Source of the DNA: Chloroflexota bacterium
Lineage (GTDB): Bacteria > Chloroflexota > Anaerolineae > Aggregatilineales > Phototrophicaceae
Reading direction: 5' to 3'
Assembly (NCBI GenBank): GCA_026709625.1
Contig: JAPOSR010000051.1
Span: forward strand, 1 to 64,000
Length of the DNA: 64,000 nt
Shown: positions 1 to 7,759 of the stretch, piece after piece
How the letters are laid out: the number at the start of each line of letters is the position of its first letter
Numbering within the stretch: the stretch's first letter is position 1
Notes under the pieces: generated by a model
Seen by the model: only the letters and a program-made list of their open reading frames with translations
Database searches by the model: none
Told to the model about the DNA's origin: nothing
Made by a program: the position numbers and the translations under genes

Positions 1-277
<277 letters not shown>

Positions 278-1051
278 CTATATTTGCTCAACTTCTGCCG
301 GACGTTGCTGTGCCTGCTGTGACGGATAGCGGGCGTAACGCGCGACAGCCCGACCGCCCGCAAAATGGTCTTCGACAATGCGCTCGACTCCTTTTTCGGT
401 CAGTCCGCTGTACCAGACACCTTCGGGGTAGACCACCATTATCGGACCTAAGTTGCAGGGATACAGGCAGCCGGTCTGCGCGACGAGAACCGCATCATCG
501 CCCATATTGTTCGCTTTCAGGCACTGCTTGAGCGCCTGTGCAATTTCACCTGAGCCTGCGGTGTTGCAGCGCGGACCCCGGCAGAGCAGCGCATGATAGC
601 TGTGGGGCGGGATTCGCGACCATTCGGGGCTGTTGGGGCTGGCGTGATTGGCGGACAGCGGCCTTATCGGCGCATCGGCACAGCGCGCGACGAGAGCCAG
701 GACCGCCCCTGCCAGTTCTGGCGCGTCGCCCAGCGGCGGCGTCATGTGAACGGTGAAATCCTCATCGGCGTTATGGTGCAGCCAGCGTTGGACAACCCGC
801 GCCAGCCAGTTGGCGAGATTGCGGTCGGTCGGCAAGTGGACCGGCACGACCAGCGCTCGCCTCATACCGCGCGCGGCGCACAGGCCTAGCGCATCTGGCA
901 GCGCGGGCGAGCCGCCGTCGATAAACGCGCTTGTCGCCAGCCTGTCGGCGTCATTCTCGCGCAGCGCCTCAACAAGACGGTTCATCTGCTCGCGGGGCGC
1001 GCTGCTATAGCCGCCGCGTCCCAGCAAAATCACAGCCGTGTCTTTTTTCAT
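278..1051 (-). CDS. CbiX-like domain fused to thioredoxin-like [2Fe-2S] ferredoxin
   Basis: The 257-residue protein has two parts. Residues 1-125 follow the CbiX/sirohydrochlorin chelatase fold (start LLGRGG, then SPALPDAL and a VVPVHL strand). Residues 150-235 form a thioredoxin-like [2Fe-2S] ferredoxin with ligands C157, C162, C195 and C199 and the typical TGCLYPCNLGP and VYPEGVWY segments. In known CbiX proteins the first motif is GHGS with a catalytic His; here R12 takes that place, and the second His region reads PTDRN. Chelatase activity is therefore doubtful. The gene overlaps the upstream ABC ATPase by four bases, so it is probably co-translated with the transporter. A role in metal insertion, sensing or reduction is inference. 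Confidence 0.75.
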   Translation of the reverse strand: MKKDTAVILLGRGGYSSAPREQMNRLVEALRENDADRLATSAFIDGGSPALPDALGLCAARGMRRALVVPVHLPTDRNLANWLARVVQRWLHHNADEDFTVHMTPPLGDAPELAGAVLALVARCADAPIRPLSANHASPNSPEWSRIPPHSYHALLCRGPRCNTAGSGEIAQALKQCLKANNMGDDAVLVAQTGCLYPCNLGPIMVVYPEGVWYSGLTEKGVERIVEDHFAGGRAVARYARYPSQQAQQRPAEVEQI

Positions 1052-1830
1052 GCGCTCGCCCTCACCCTCGCTGGGAAGTAGGTGATATGCCGCTTGCCTG
1101 TCGTTGGATTTGTGGCGACATTCGCTCGGACACCGTATACCTCGTATATGAGGTCTGCCGTCACGATGTCGTCCGGCGCGCCAGACGCCACAACGTGTCC
1201 TTCACTAAGCACATAAAGGCGGTCGCAGTAGAGAGCCGCCAAGTTCAAGTCGTGCAGCGCGGCCAGGGTGGTAACGGGCAGTTCGCGCACGATGTCGAGG
1301 ATTTCCAACTGATAGCGAATGTCGAGATGGTTGGTGGGTTCATCCAGCACCATAAATTGTGACTGTTGAGCCAGCGCGCGCGCGATAAGGACGCGCTGCT
1401 TCTCGCCGCCGGATAGCGTGCCATAGCTGCGTTCTCTGAAGTCCAGCATGTCAACTTGAGCCAGCGCGTCCACCACGATTTCCCAATCATCGCTGGTATC
1501 GGGGTCAAAGGCGCTTTTGTGGGGGGTGCGCCCCATCAAGACCATCTCTTGCACGGTGAAATCGAATTGCACCGGGGTCTCTTGCAAGACGACCGCCATC
1601 TTGCGGGCGGCATCGCGCGGCGGCATGGCCAGCAGGTCTGCGCCATCGAGGGATATCGATCCCGCGTCAGGCTTTAAGCTGCGATAGATGCAGCGCAACA
1701 GTGTAGATTTGCCGCTGCCGTTTGGCCCCAACAGCCCGACGAAGGCGCCCGTTTCGACCGAGAGCTGTATATCGTCGATAATCCGCCGGCCAGCGACCGA
1801 CCAGCGTAGCCCGTGAACATTGAGGGTCAT
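1048..1830 (-). CDS. ABC transporter ATPase, FecE/BtuD type
   Basis: ATPase of a metal-chelate or cobalamin type importer acting on the inner face of the membrane. Walker A is GPNGSGKST, the signature is LSGGEKQRV and Walker B ends VLDEP, followed by the H-loop region (AALHDLN). I chose the ATG at 1830, which overlaps the permease stop as ATGA, rather than the longer upstream frame; this gives about 260 residues, normal for the family. It is the third gene of a leftward operon (binding protein, permease, ATPase, CbiX-ferredoxin). Substrate cannot be read from sequence; the Fur-family boxes upstream suggest a metal or metal complex. Confidence 0.9.
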   Translation of the reverse strand: MTLNVHGLRWSVAGRRIIDDIQLSVETGAFVGLLGPNGSGKSTLLRCIYRSLKPDAGSISLDGADLLAMPPRDAARKMAVVLQETPVQFDFTVQEMVLMGRTPHKSAFDPDTSDDWEIVVDALAQVDMLDFRERSYGTLSGGEKQRVLIARALAQQSQFMVLDEPTNHLDIRYQLEILDIVRELPVTTLAALHDLNLAALYCDRLYVLSEGHVVASGAPDDIVTADLIYEVYGVRANVATNPTTGKRHITYFPARVRASA

Positions 1831-2933
1831 AGAGCGCCCTTGCTGCGCCGCATCAACCACAGAAAGAACGGCGCGCCACACAGCGATGTGATGATCCCCA
1901 CCGGGATTTCTTCTGGCGCGAACAACGTCCGGGCGATCACATCTACCCAGATTAGATACAGCGCTCCCGCCAACAGGCTGATTGGCAGGACCCGGCGATG
2001 ATCAGTGCCGACGAGGAGGCGGACAGTGTGCGGCATCATCAGCCCGACGAAGCCAATAGCCCCGCTGACAGCGATAACCAAGCCCGTCAGCAGCGAGGTG
2101 ATGACCAGCATGCGCCGCCGCAATCTGTGAACATCGATGCCAAGCGTAGTTGCCGTCTCGTCACCGATGATGAGCGCATTCAAAGCGCGCGACTGTCCCA
2201 TCAGATGGACAATTCCAAGTATGAGCGCCAACGCCGGCAGCGTCAGGTCTTCCCACTGGGTGCCGCTCAAGCCGCCGAGCATCCAAAACAAGACGCGGCG
2301 AGCGGCTCCGCTGCTGTCGTCGCTGATGGTGATAAAGCTTGTCACCGCCGAGAACATAAACGAGACGGCGACGCCCGCCAGGATCATGCGGGTGGGCAAC
2401 AGCCGTCCATGTTGAATGGCCAGCGAAAAGACCAGTGCAAAAGCCAGCATCGCGCCGAGAAAGGCACCGACCGACAGGGCAAAGATGCCTAGCTCGGCAA
2501 ATACACCAATCAGCAGTACGGAAACAGCGCCCAGAGCCGCTCCTGACGAGATCCCCAGCAAGAACGGATCAGCCAGCGGATTGCGGGTGACAGCCTGCAT
2601 CACGACGCCGATTACTGCCAGCCCAGCGCCGACGACACCGGCTAATAAAACGCGCGGGAAACGAATGAGCCAGACGATATTGGCTTGCGCGTTCGACCAG
2701 TCGCCCTCTGCGCCGGTCACTTTCCCAAAGGCAATTTCCCAGACGGTGAGCGGAGCGATTTCTACGGGGCCGATTGTTACCGCCAGCGTGATAGATAGCA
2801 ATATCAACGGCGTCAGCACAGCGATCAACAGCCGCGAGCGGGCGGCATTGCGCTCGGGTGGCGTCTTGCGTTTGCCCAGGGCGGGAGTCAAAGACGACTG
2901 CCGCCCCAGCATTGCTACTTCGGATTTAGTCAT
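1827..2933 (-). CDS. FecCD-family ABC permease
   Basis: Integral membrane permease of the FecCD/BtuC family with about nine or ten hydrophobic segments. It carries family landmarks such as RFPRVLLAGVVGAGLAVIGVVMQAVTRNPLADPFLLGISSGA near the first third (written here as landmarks RFPR, NPLADP and LGISSGA) and GFVGLMMPH before the last helices. The ATG at 2933 overlaps the end of the binding-protein gene, which favours it over the longer upstream frame; an ATG at 2912 is an alternative. It forms the pore with the ATPase at 1048-1830. Siderophore, haem, cobalamin or another metal chelate are all possible substrates. Confidence 0.9.
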   Translation of the reverse strand: MTKSEVAMLGRQSSLTPALGKRKTPPERNAARSRLLIAVLTPLILLSITLAVTIGPVEIAPLTVWEIAFGKVTGAEGDWSNAQANIVWLIRFPRVLLAGVVGAGLAVIGVVMQAVTRNPLADPFLLGISSGAALGAVSVLLIGVFAELGIFALSVGAFLGAMLAFALVFSLAIQHGRLLPTRMILAGVAVSFMFSAVTSFITISDDSSGAARRVLFWMLGGLSGTQWEDLTLPALALILGIVHLMGQSRALNALIIGDETATTLGIDVHRLRRRMLVITSLLTGLVIAVSGAIGFVGLMMPHTVRLLVGTDHRRVLPISLLAGALYLIWVDVIARTLFAPEEIPVGIITSLCGAPFFLWLMRRSKGAL

Positions 2934-3936
2934 CCGATTCGGCTTGCTCGGTTTCTGCCTCGTCAAGCTCTGCGAACAGCTCTGGATAGAGGAACTCGGC
3001 GATAATGCGGACGGCTGCCACATTGCGAATGTTCGGCGTCGTATAGCTGAAGTCGATCTGCACCCAGTTTTCGTTTTGGACGGCGGTCATATCCGCGTAA
3101 GCCGGGTTGGTCGTCAGCGTTTCGATCTTCGATGCGGCGGTATCCCAATCAGCATTTACGATTACGATCGCATCGGCATCACGGGCGACGACTTCTTCCC
3201 AGCTTACCGTCGCCCAGGAGCCTTCCGCGTCTGCGAATACATTCTCGACAGCGAGCAGGTCCATAATCATGCCCGGTGCGCCACAGCAGGCGCCAGCGTA
3301 CACATCATCGCCGCCGCTGTCGAACCAGAACAGCGACATCGATTCTTCCACACCTTCCAATACCGCGCTGATATTGTCCAGTTCCGCTTGCAGGTCGGCA
3401 ATCAGCGCTTCGGCGCGGTCTGCAACGCCGAAGATAGCCCCGATATCGCGCACTTCCCCATAGACATCATCTATCGTGGCGATTTCTGGGCGCAGCGAGC
3501 GATCTGCGCAAGCCACAGGTGATACATAAGAGCCGATACCGAGTTCTGCAAGCTGCTCTCGAGGCCCGGCGGCTGCCTCGCCAAAGGCGCTGCTGTAAGA
3601 GCCATAGACAAAATCTGGGTCGGCGCCGAACAGCACCTCCTGCGATGGATAGGTATCCGAGATGACGGGGATGGTCTCATAAGCGTCCGCAAACTCTGGC
3701 AGGATGGCATCGTCGAGATAGGCTGTTCCTGTCATCCGCTCTTCGAGACCCAGCGCCAGCATAACTTCGGTGGCACCCTGGTTCATGGTTATGCCGCTTT
3801 CTGGCGGGGCGTCAAAGGTTGCCGCGAAGCCGCAATTCTCAATCGTGACGGGGAAGGCGGCTTCGTCTTGCGCGTTGGCGATTAATGGGAATAGCAGCGC
3901 CAAGAGCAGCGCGGCATACAGCAAGGGGCGTTTCAT
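2926..3936 (-). CDS. ABC substrate-binding protein, FecB/BtuF (class III) type
   Basis: About 336 residues. The start MKRPLLYAALL has a clear ribosome site (AAGGAGAC) and gives a Sec signal peptide ending ANAQ; there is no lipobox cysteine. The mature protein has the class III pattern: an N lobe (VTIENCGFAATFDAPP, then NQGATEVMLALGLEERMTG), a connecting helix and a C lobe ending FSYTTPNIRN. The last residues are acidic. It is the first gene of a leftward operon, and its promoter region carries palindromes shared with the divergent fur-like gene. It presumably delivers a metal or metal chelate to the FecCD permease; a zinc, iron or cobalt specificity cannot be assigned here. Confidence 0.85.
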   Translation of the reverse strand: MKRPLLYAALLLALLFPLIANAQDEAAFPVTIENCGFAATFDAPPESGITMNQGATEVMLALGLEERMTGTAYLDDAILPEFADAYETIPVISDTYPSQEVLFGADPDFVYGSYSSAFGEAAAGPREQLAELGIGSYVSPVACADRSLRPEIATIDDVYGEVRDIGAIFGVADRAEALIADLQAELDNISAVLEGVEESMSLFWFDSGGDDVYAGACCGAPGMIMDLLAVENVFADAEGSWATVSWEEVVARDADAIVIVNADWDTAASKIETLTTNPAYADMTAVQNENWVQIDFSYTTPNIRNVAAVRIIAEFLYPELFAELDEAETEQAESDD

Positions 3937-3973
3937 GGGTTCGTCTCCTTCGAGCATCTTGAATGTGTGTTTA

Positions 3974-3990
3974 TTGATACTAGGTATCAA
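3974..3990. promoter_or_regulatory. Fur-family-like operator, copy 1
   Basis: Perfect 17-bp palindrome TTGATACTAGGTATCAA, a 7-3-7 arrangement, 38 bases upstream of the binding-protein start. Three related sites follow within 135 bp. AT-rich dyads of this size next to a Fur-family gene are typical operators; assignment to the regulator at 4152 is inference. Confidence 0.7.
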
Positions 3991-3997
3991 TATGAAA

Positions 3998-4012
3998 TGA
4001 TACAATGTATCA
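3998..4012. promoter_or_regulatory. Fur-family-like operator, copy 2
   Basis: Perfect 6-3-6 palindrome TGATACAATGTATCA. Its centre lies 23 bp from that of copy 1, roughly two helical turns, so two dimers could bind on nearly the same face. Confidence 0.7.
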
Positions 4013-4080
4013 ATTTGGAAGCGCAAGAGGGAATTTCTCAATTTCCCCGACTCGCTGCAAGTCTACTCTTGCACATAAGC

Positions 4081-4095
4081 TGATACATGGTATCA
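4081..4095. promoter_or_regulatory. Fur-family-like operator, copy 3
   Basis: Perfect 6-3-6 palindrome TGATACATGGTATCA, 57 bases upstream of the regulator's ATG. It overlaps a possible promoter for the rightward operon (TTGCAC at 4069-4074, 16-bp spacer, TATCAA at 4091-4096), which would allow direct repression. The promoter call is weak; the palindrome is clear. Confidence 0.7.
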
Positions 4096-4108
4096 ATAAA
4101 TAGGTAAA

Positions 4109-4123
4109 TGAAACTGGGTATCA
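4109..4123. promoter_or_regulatory. Fur-family-like operator, degenerate copy 4
   Basis: TGAAACTGGGTATCA matches the TGATAC-N3-GTATCA consensus with one mismatch in the left arm. It lies about 28 bp from copy 3 (centre to centre), similar to the spacing of copies 1 and 2, and just upstream of the regulator gene. Confidence 0.5.
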
Positions 4124-4151
4124 ATAAAGAAGCGCAAGGGTGGGATGCGTA

Positions 4152-4592
4152 ATGCCCAGCAAAACGGTCAATCCCGAAGACTGGCTGGCCGCGCTCGATA
4201 AAAGCGGCTTCCGAATGACAACAGCGCAAGAGACCTTGGTCAATATCTTCGCGCACAGCGAATATCCACTCAGCGCCGAGCAGGCTTGGGATGCCGCCCG
4301 TCAGTCGCGTCCAAAGACTGGCCGAGCGACAGTCTATCGGATGGTCGAGAAGCTCGAAAGCCTCGGGCTAATCCGGCGCATTCATGGGTATCTGGGCTGC
4401 AGCCATTTCGTGCCAACTCTGCCTGAATTGATGATGCTTTTCATTTGTCTGGACTGCGGGCGCGCGGATTATCTCGACAGCCGACCGCTGGATGATCTGA
4501 TTCAGCAAAGTGAACATGCCACGGGGCACCAAATCACGGACAGTCGCTTGCAGCTATTTGGCGCTTGTGTGGATTGCCAACAGAACGCGTAA
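4152..4592 (+). CDS. Fur-family metal-responsive regulator (Zur-like)
   Basis: About 146 residues with the Fur layout: a winged-helix N half (RMTTAQETLVNIF, then TGRATVYRMVEKLESLGLI) and a C half with two CxxC pairs, CLDC and CVDC, which form the structural zinc site. The C half has HATGHQI and ends shortly after CVDC. I use ATG 4152; an in-frame GTG at 4140 preceded by AAGG is an alternative start. The gene sits beside four palindromes and heads a rightward operon containing CobW-type genes, a combination common in zinc (Zur) regulons. The His-rich region of classical Fur is poor here, so iron, zinc or manganese specificity stays open. Confidence 0.8.
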   Translation: MPSKTVNPEDWLAALDKSGFRMTTAQETLVNIFAHSEYPLSAEQAWDAARQSRPKTGRATVYRMVEKLESLGLIRRIHGYLGCSHFVPTLPELMMLFICLDCGRADYLDSRPLDDLIQQSEHATGHQITDSRLQLFGACVDCQQNA

Positions 4593-4613
4593 TGGATCGA
4601 GGAGAAAAACACG

Positions 4614-5774
4614 ATGAATTTGCCAGTTGACTGGGGAACTTTGTGGCTAGGCGGCTTTTGCCCGGTCGGAGCGCTGGGTGGTTTGCCAGTCCGCGGGGCG
4701 GATTATGACGCCCACCCGCCGTTGGATGATTTGCTGGCGCTGCCTCCCGACACAGTCTTGCCGACTGATGTAACGCTTGAGTTCGCCGAACAAGCCTGGT
4801 CGGAGCGGTTGGGTGGCGCAATGGTTGTGCTGTCGCGTGATGCCTATCGCGCTCGCCGCTTGCTGCATCAGGCGGCGGGCATCCAGCCATGCGAATGGGT
4901 TGGTGTCCCGGCAAATGCCAGCCACGACCTGGCCGAGTCTGTCAAACATCACAAGGCGCTGCCATGTTTTCTAGACTTTGACGCGCATTTGCGGCTTGTG
5001 GCTTCTTCTACACGCTTCACCTGGACGCAGGTGCTGCGTGGGCTGTGGCAGCCACAGGATGCTGCTTGGCTCGACTGCGCCGACACCCTGCCTGTTCCCG
5101 GCGTGGTCGAGCGCCCGGCGGTGACGCTCTACGGCTTGCATCTACCCGATGCGGATAACCGTCCTGGCGCGTTGCTGGCATTCAGCGATGCGGCGCTTTA
5201 TGCAGCGGTCAAGGCATTGCGTCAACCGGCTGACTGTCCGAATCCTGCCCAGGCATTGGCGCAGTGTCAACGCCTGCCCGAGCTGGCAAAGCGGCAAAAC
5301 GCCAATCTGTCGGAGGTACGGCGCGGCTTGGGTGAAGCGGCTGGGCTGGTGACGCCCGAGCCAAACAGACTGGCGCTGGCGACGGCGGTCGCGGTGCAGA
5401 TACCACCGGAATGCGATGTCGCCACATTTTATGCCTATGTTGAGCAGGAGAATACGCCAGTGCGCTGGCTGCCACAGATGCAACCTTTGCATTATGCCGC
5501 GCTCCGTGCTGACGGCGCGCCAGACCACCAGGCAACGGCGGCCAACCTCGCTCGCTGGTTATATGTCCCGGTGGGGCCAGATTACACCTTTGAAGAAATC
5601 AAACATGGTGTCCTGGGCATCGTCAAAGCAGCGGAATATCTTGGCGTGCGCTGGCGCAGCAACCCAGCCTATGCCGCCGAGTACGCTGACTTGATGAACC
5701 GAACCTATGGTGATGGGCATGATGCCTACCGCCCATTGTTTGCGCTGGATGGAGCCTTCGCAGCGGGAGAATAG
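4614..5774 (+). CDS. DegT/DnrJ aminotransferase-like protein, apparently without PLP lysine
   Basis: 386 residues, 21 bases after the regulator and 2 bases before the next gene. I see no clean family signature, but the pattern fits the DegT/DnrJ/EryC1 fold: LHQAAGIQPCEWVGVPANASHDLAESV resembles the stretch that usually reads as an index, then VPANT, then a helix (landmarks here GIQPCEW and VPANAS), LPCFLDFDAHL resembles PVFVDVD, WLDCADTLPVPG resembles the IEDCAQ segment, and ARWLYVPVGPDYTFEEI resembles the closing LPIHPGLT region. At the place of the usual lysine (HPTKNL-like) the sequence is YGLHLPDADNRPGA, with no lysine. PLP chemistry therefore seems lost. Function is unknown; operon position suggests metal homeostasis. 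Confidence 0.5.
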   Translation: MNLPVDWGTLWLGGFCPVGALGGLPVRGADYDAHPPLDDLLALPPDTVLPTDVTLEFAEQAWSERLGGAMVVLSRDAYRARRLLHQAAGIQPCEWVGVPANASHDLAESVKHHKALPCFLDFDAHLRLVASSTRFTWTQVLRGLWQPQDAAWLDCADTLPVPGVVERPAVTLYGLHLPDADNRPGALLAFSDAALYAAVKALRQPADCPNPAQALAQCQRLPELAKRQNANLSEVRRGLGEAAGLVTPEPNRLALATAVAVQIPPECDVATFYAYVEQENTPVRWLPQMQPLHYAALRADGAPDHQATAANLARWLYVPVGPDYTFEEIKHGVLGIVKAAEYLGVRWRSNPAYAAEYADLMNRTYGDGHDAYRPLFALDGAFAAGE

Positions 5775-5776
5775 CC

Positions 5777-6316
5777 ATGCAGTTGGTCGCCATCACCGGG
5801 CTGTTGCATCAGCCAAAAGCCAAGCTCACGCTGGCGCTCGTTGAGGAATTGTCTGCGCAAACCGACCGGCTCGTATTGCTCGACAACTGCGATGTCCCGT
5901 TGACGGTCGATGGAGTAAGTCGGCAACGGCTGATGGGCGGCTGTGTCTGTTGTTCGCTGGCGGCGGCGCTTATCTCGCGTCTGAGCCAGCTGGATGCCGA
6001 TTATGCGCTGCTGCCCGTCTCGGCGCTGGCTGACCCGGCGGCCTTGGCAGCGCTCCTGGATAGTTTGCGGAGCGAACACCTGCTGATAACCATCGTGGCG
6101 CTTATTGATACGCTGACTCAGATGCGCAAACCGCATCTGGCGCAGATGCTGGAGTTTTATAGCGACGCTCAGGTATATGAACCATTTGATTATTCAGAGG
6201 CTGTTCAGGCAGTTGCAGGCGCGCCGCTGTCAAGAAGCGCCACATGCCCAACAGCGGGGGCATCGGCGAGCTTGGATGGATTGGAAAGAGGCGCCGCGAC
6301 CAGGGTGATGGGGTGA
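5777..6316 (+). CDS. CobW-like protein lacking GTPase motifs
   Basis: 179 residues that follow the CobW/COG0523 order of elements. The strand-loop VAITGLLHQPKAK replaces Walker A, LLDNCDVPL replaces the IENEFGEVG region, and GGCVCC at residues 54-59 matches the metal-binding CxCC motif. LPVSALADPAAL replaces ETTGMADPGPV, and ITIVALIDTLTQM replaces the LVDA strand. There is no GK(S/T) and no NKxD, so GTP binding looks lost while the cysteine motif is kept. The last 35 residues are poor in pattern; another frame from about 6200 to 6307 reads plausibly, so a frameshift or recent decay is possible. It lies immediately upstream of an intact CobW gene. Confidence 0.55.
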   Translation: MQLVAITGLLHQPKAKLTLALVEELSAQTDRLVLLDNCDVPLTVDGVSRQRLMGGCVCCSLAAALISRLSQLDADYALLPVSALADPAALAALLDSLRSEHLLITIVALIDTLTQMRKPHLAQMLEFYSDAQVYEPFDYSEAVQAVAGAPLSRSATCPTAGASASLDGLERGAATRVMG

Positions 6317-6400
6317 TGGATTCAGCGACAAATCGCAAGCGCGGCAGGTGGACTGCGCATATCGGTATGAAGACGACAATTCCCTAGAGGAGACAAAACC

Positions 6401-7759
6401 ATGATGAATGCAGTTGAAGAGCGAGTGCCCGTTACTGTGCTGACCGGCTTTTTGGGATCAGGCAAAACCACGCTGCTCAACCGTATCTTGACCGAAAATC
6501 ACGGCAAAAAAATCGCGGTGATTGAGAATGAATTTGGCGAGGTCGGCATCGACAACGACCTGGTCATTGGCGCGGAAGAAGAGATCTTCGAGATGAACAA
6601 TGGCTGCATCTGCTGCACTGTGCGGGGCGATTTGATACGCATCCTCGGACATCTGATGAAACGCCGCGACAAGTTCGATTACATTATGGTCGAAACCACT
6701 GGCATGGCCGATCCTGGTCCCGTCGCCCAAACTTTCTATGTCGATGATGACATGCAGCAGAAGCTCCATTTGGATGCGATTGTCACGCTGGTCGATGCCA
6801 AGCATATCTGGGAACATATTGACGACAGCGACGAGGCAAAGGAACAGGTTGCCTTTGCTGATGTAATCCTGCTCAACAAGATCGATCTGGTTGCTCCGGC
6901 CGACCTCGAGAAACTCGAAGCCCGCATCAAAAGCATGAACAGCATGGCGAAAATCTACCGCACCCGCGATGCCGTGGTGGAGATGGACAATATCTTGAAT
7001 GTGGGCGGCTTCAACCTCGACCGGGCGATGGAAATCGACCCGAAGTTCATGGAGCCAGAATATCCGTTTGAATGGTCGGGCATCTATCAACTGAGCGCTG
7101 GGACTTACAACTGGGTGATGGGTGAAGGTCCCGACCCGGCAATGGGCGCTGCGCTCTTGCCCTTGGCGAATATGGGGTTGGCGGCGCAGGAAGCAACCCT
7201 GATGGACGCGGTGCTGACTTTTTCTGAAGACGAGCAGGCTCTGGCGGGGGGCGATACAATGCGCCTCGGCAAAGGGCAGCACAACCAGCTCGTGTTGAAG
7301 GAAAACGGCGAGACCGTCTTCCAGTTCACGATCCAACAGCCTGGCTATTACATGCTGTTCACCGAACATCACCCCGATGAATTCGCCGCCCGCTTGTCCG
7401 CCGCCGATTCTGCGCTCGCGCCACTCGAGGAGCGTGAGTACAAGCCTGATCATGAGCACGATGAAGAAGTGACTTCTGTTGGCATCACCCTCGCCGGCGA
7501 TCTTGATTTAGAGCAGCTCAATGGCTGGCTCGGCACGCTCTTGCGCGAACAGGGGCAGGATATCTTCCGCATGAAAGGCGTGTTGAGTGTGCGTGGCTGG
7601 GACGAGCGCTTTGTATTTCAGGGGGTGCATATGCTCTTTGATGGCCGCCCTGATCGCCCCTGGGGTGACGATCTGCGCCACAACAAGATGATCTTTATCG
7701 GGCGCAACTTGGACCGGGCTGCGCTCGAAAACGGCTTCCGTGATTGCCTCGCGGCATGA
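6401..7759 (+). CDS. CobW/COG0523 family GTPase metallochaperone with extra domain
   Basis: 452 residues, against roughly 320-400 usually. The N half is an intact G3E GTPase: Walker A GFLGSGKTT, the metal motif GCICC, ETTGMADPGP and NKID. A CobW C-terminal domain lies near residues 350-452 (VLSVRGWDERFVFQGVHMLF). Between them, at about 235-345, is an additional segment (AGTYNWVMGEGPDPAMG and LKENGETVFQFTIQQPGYYMLFTEHHPDEF, given as landmarks NWVMGEGPDP and QPGYYMLF) that ordinary CobW proteins lack. A strong ribosome site (AGAGGAGA) precedes the ATG. The protein probably delivers a metal, perhaps zinc, in a GTP-dependent way. Its stop overlaps the next gene's start. Confidence 0.85.
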   Translation: MMNAVEERVPVTVLTGFLGSGKTTLLNRILTENHGKKIAVIENEFGEVGIDNDLVIGAEEEIFEMNNGCICCTVRGDLIRILGHLMKRRDKFDYIMVETTGMADPGPVAQTFYVDDDMQQKLHLDAIVTLVDAKHIWEHIDDSDEAKEQVAFADVILLNKIDLVAPADLEKLEARIKSMNSMAKIYRTRDAVVEMDNILNVGGFNLDRAMEIDPKFMEPEYPFEWSGIYQLSAGTYNWVMGEGPDPAMGAALLPLANMGLAAQEATLMDAVLTFSEDEQALAGGDTMRLGKGQHNQLVLKENGETVFQFTIQQPGYYMLFTEHHPDEFAARLSAADSALAPLEEREYKPDHEHDEEVTSVGITLAGDLDLEQLNGWLGTLLREQGQDIFRMKGVLSVRGWDERFVFQGVHMLFDGRPDRPWGDDLRHNKMIFIGRNLDRAALENGFRDCLAA

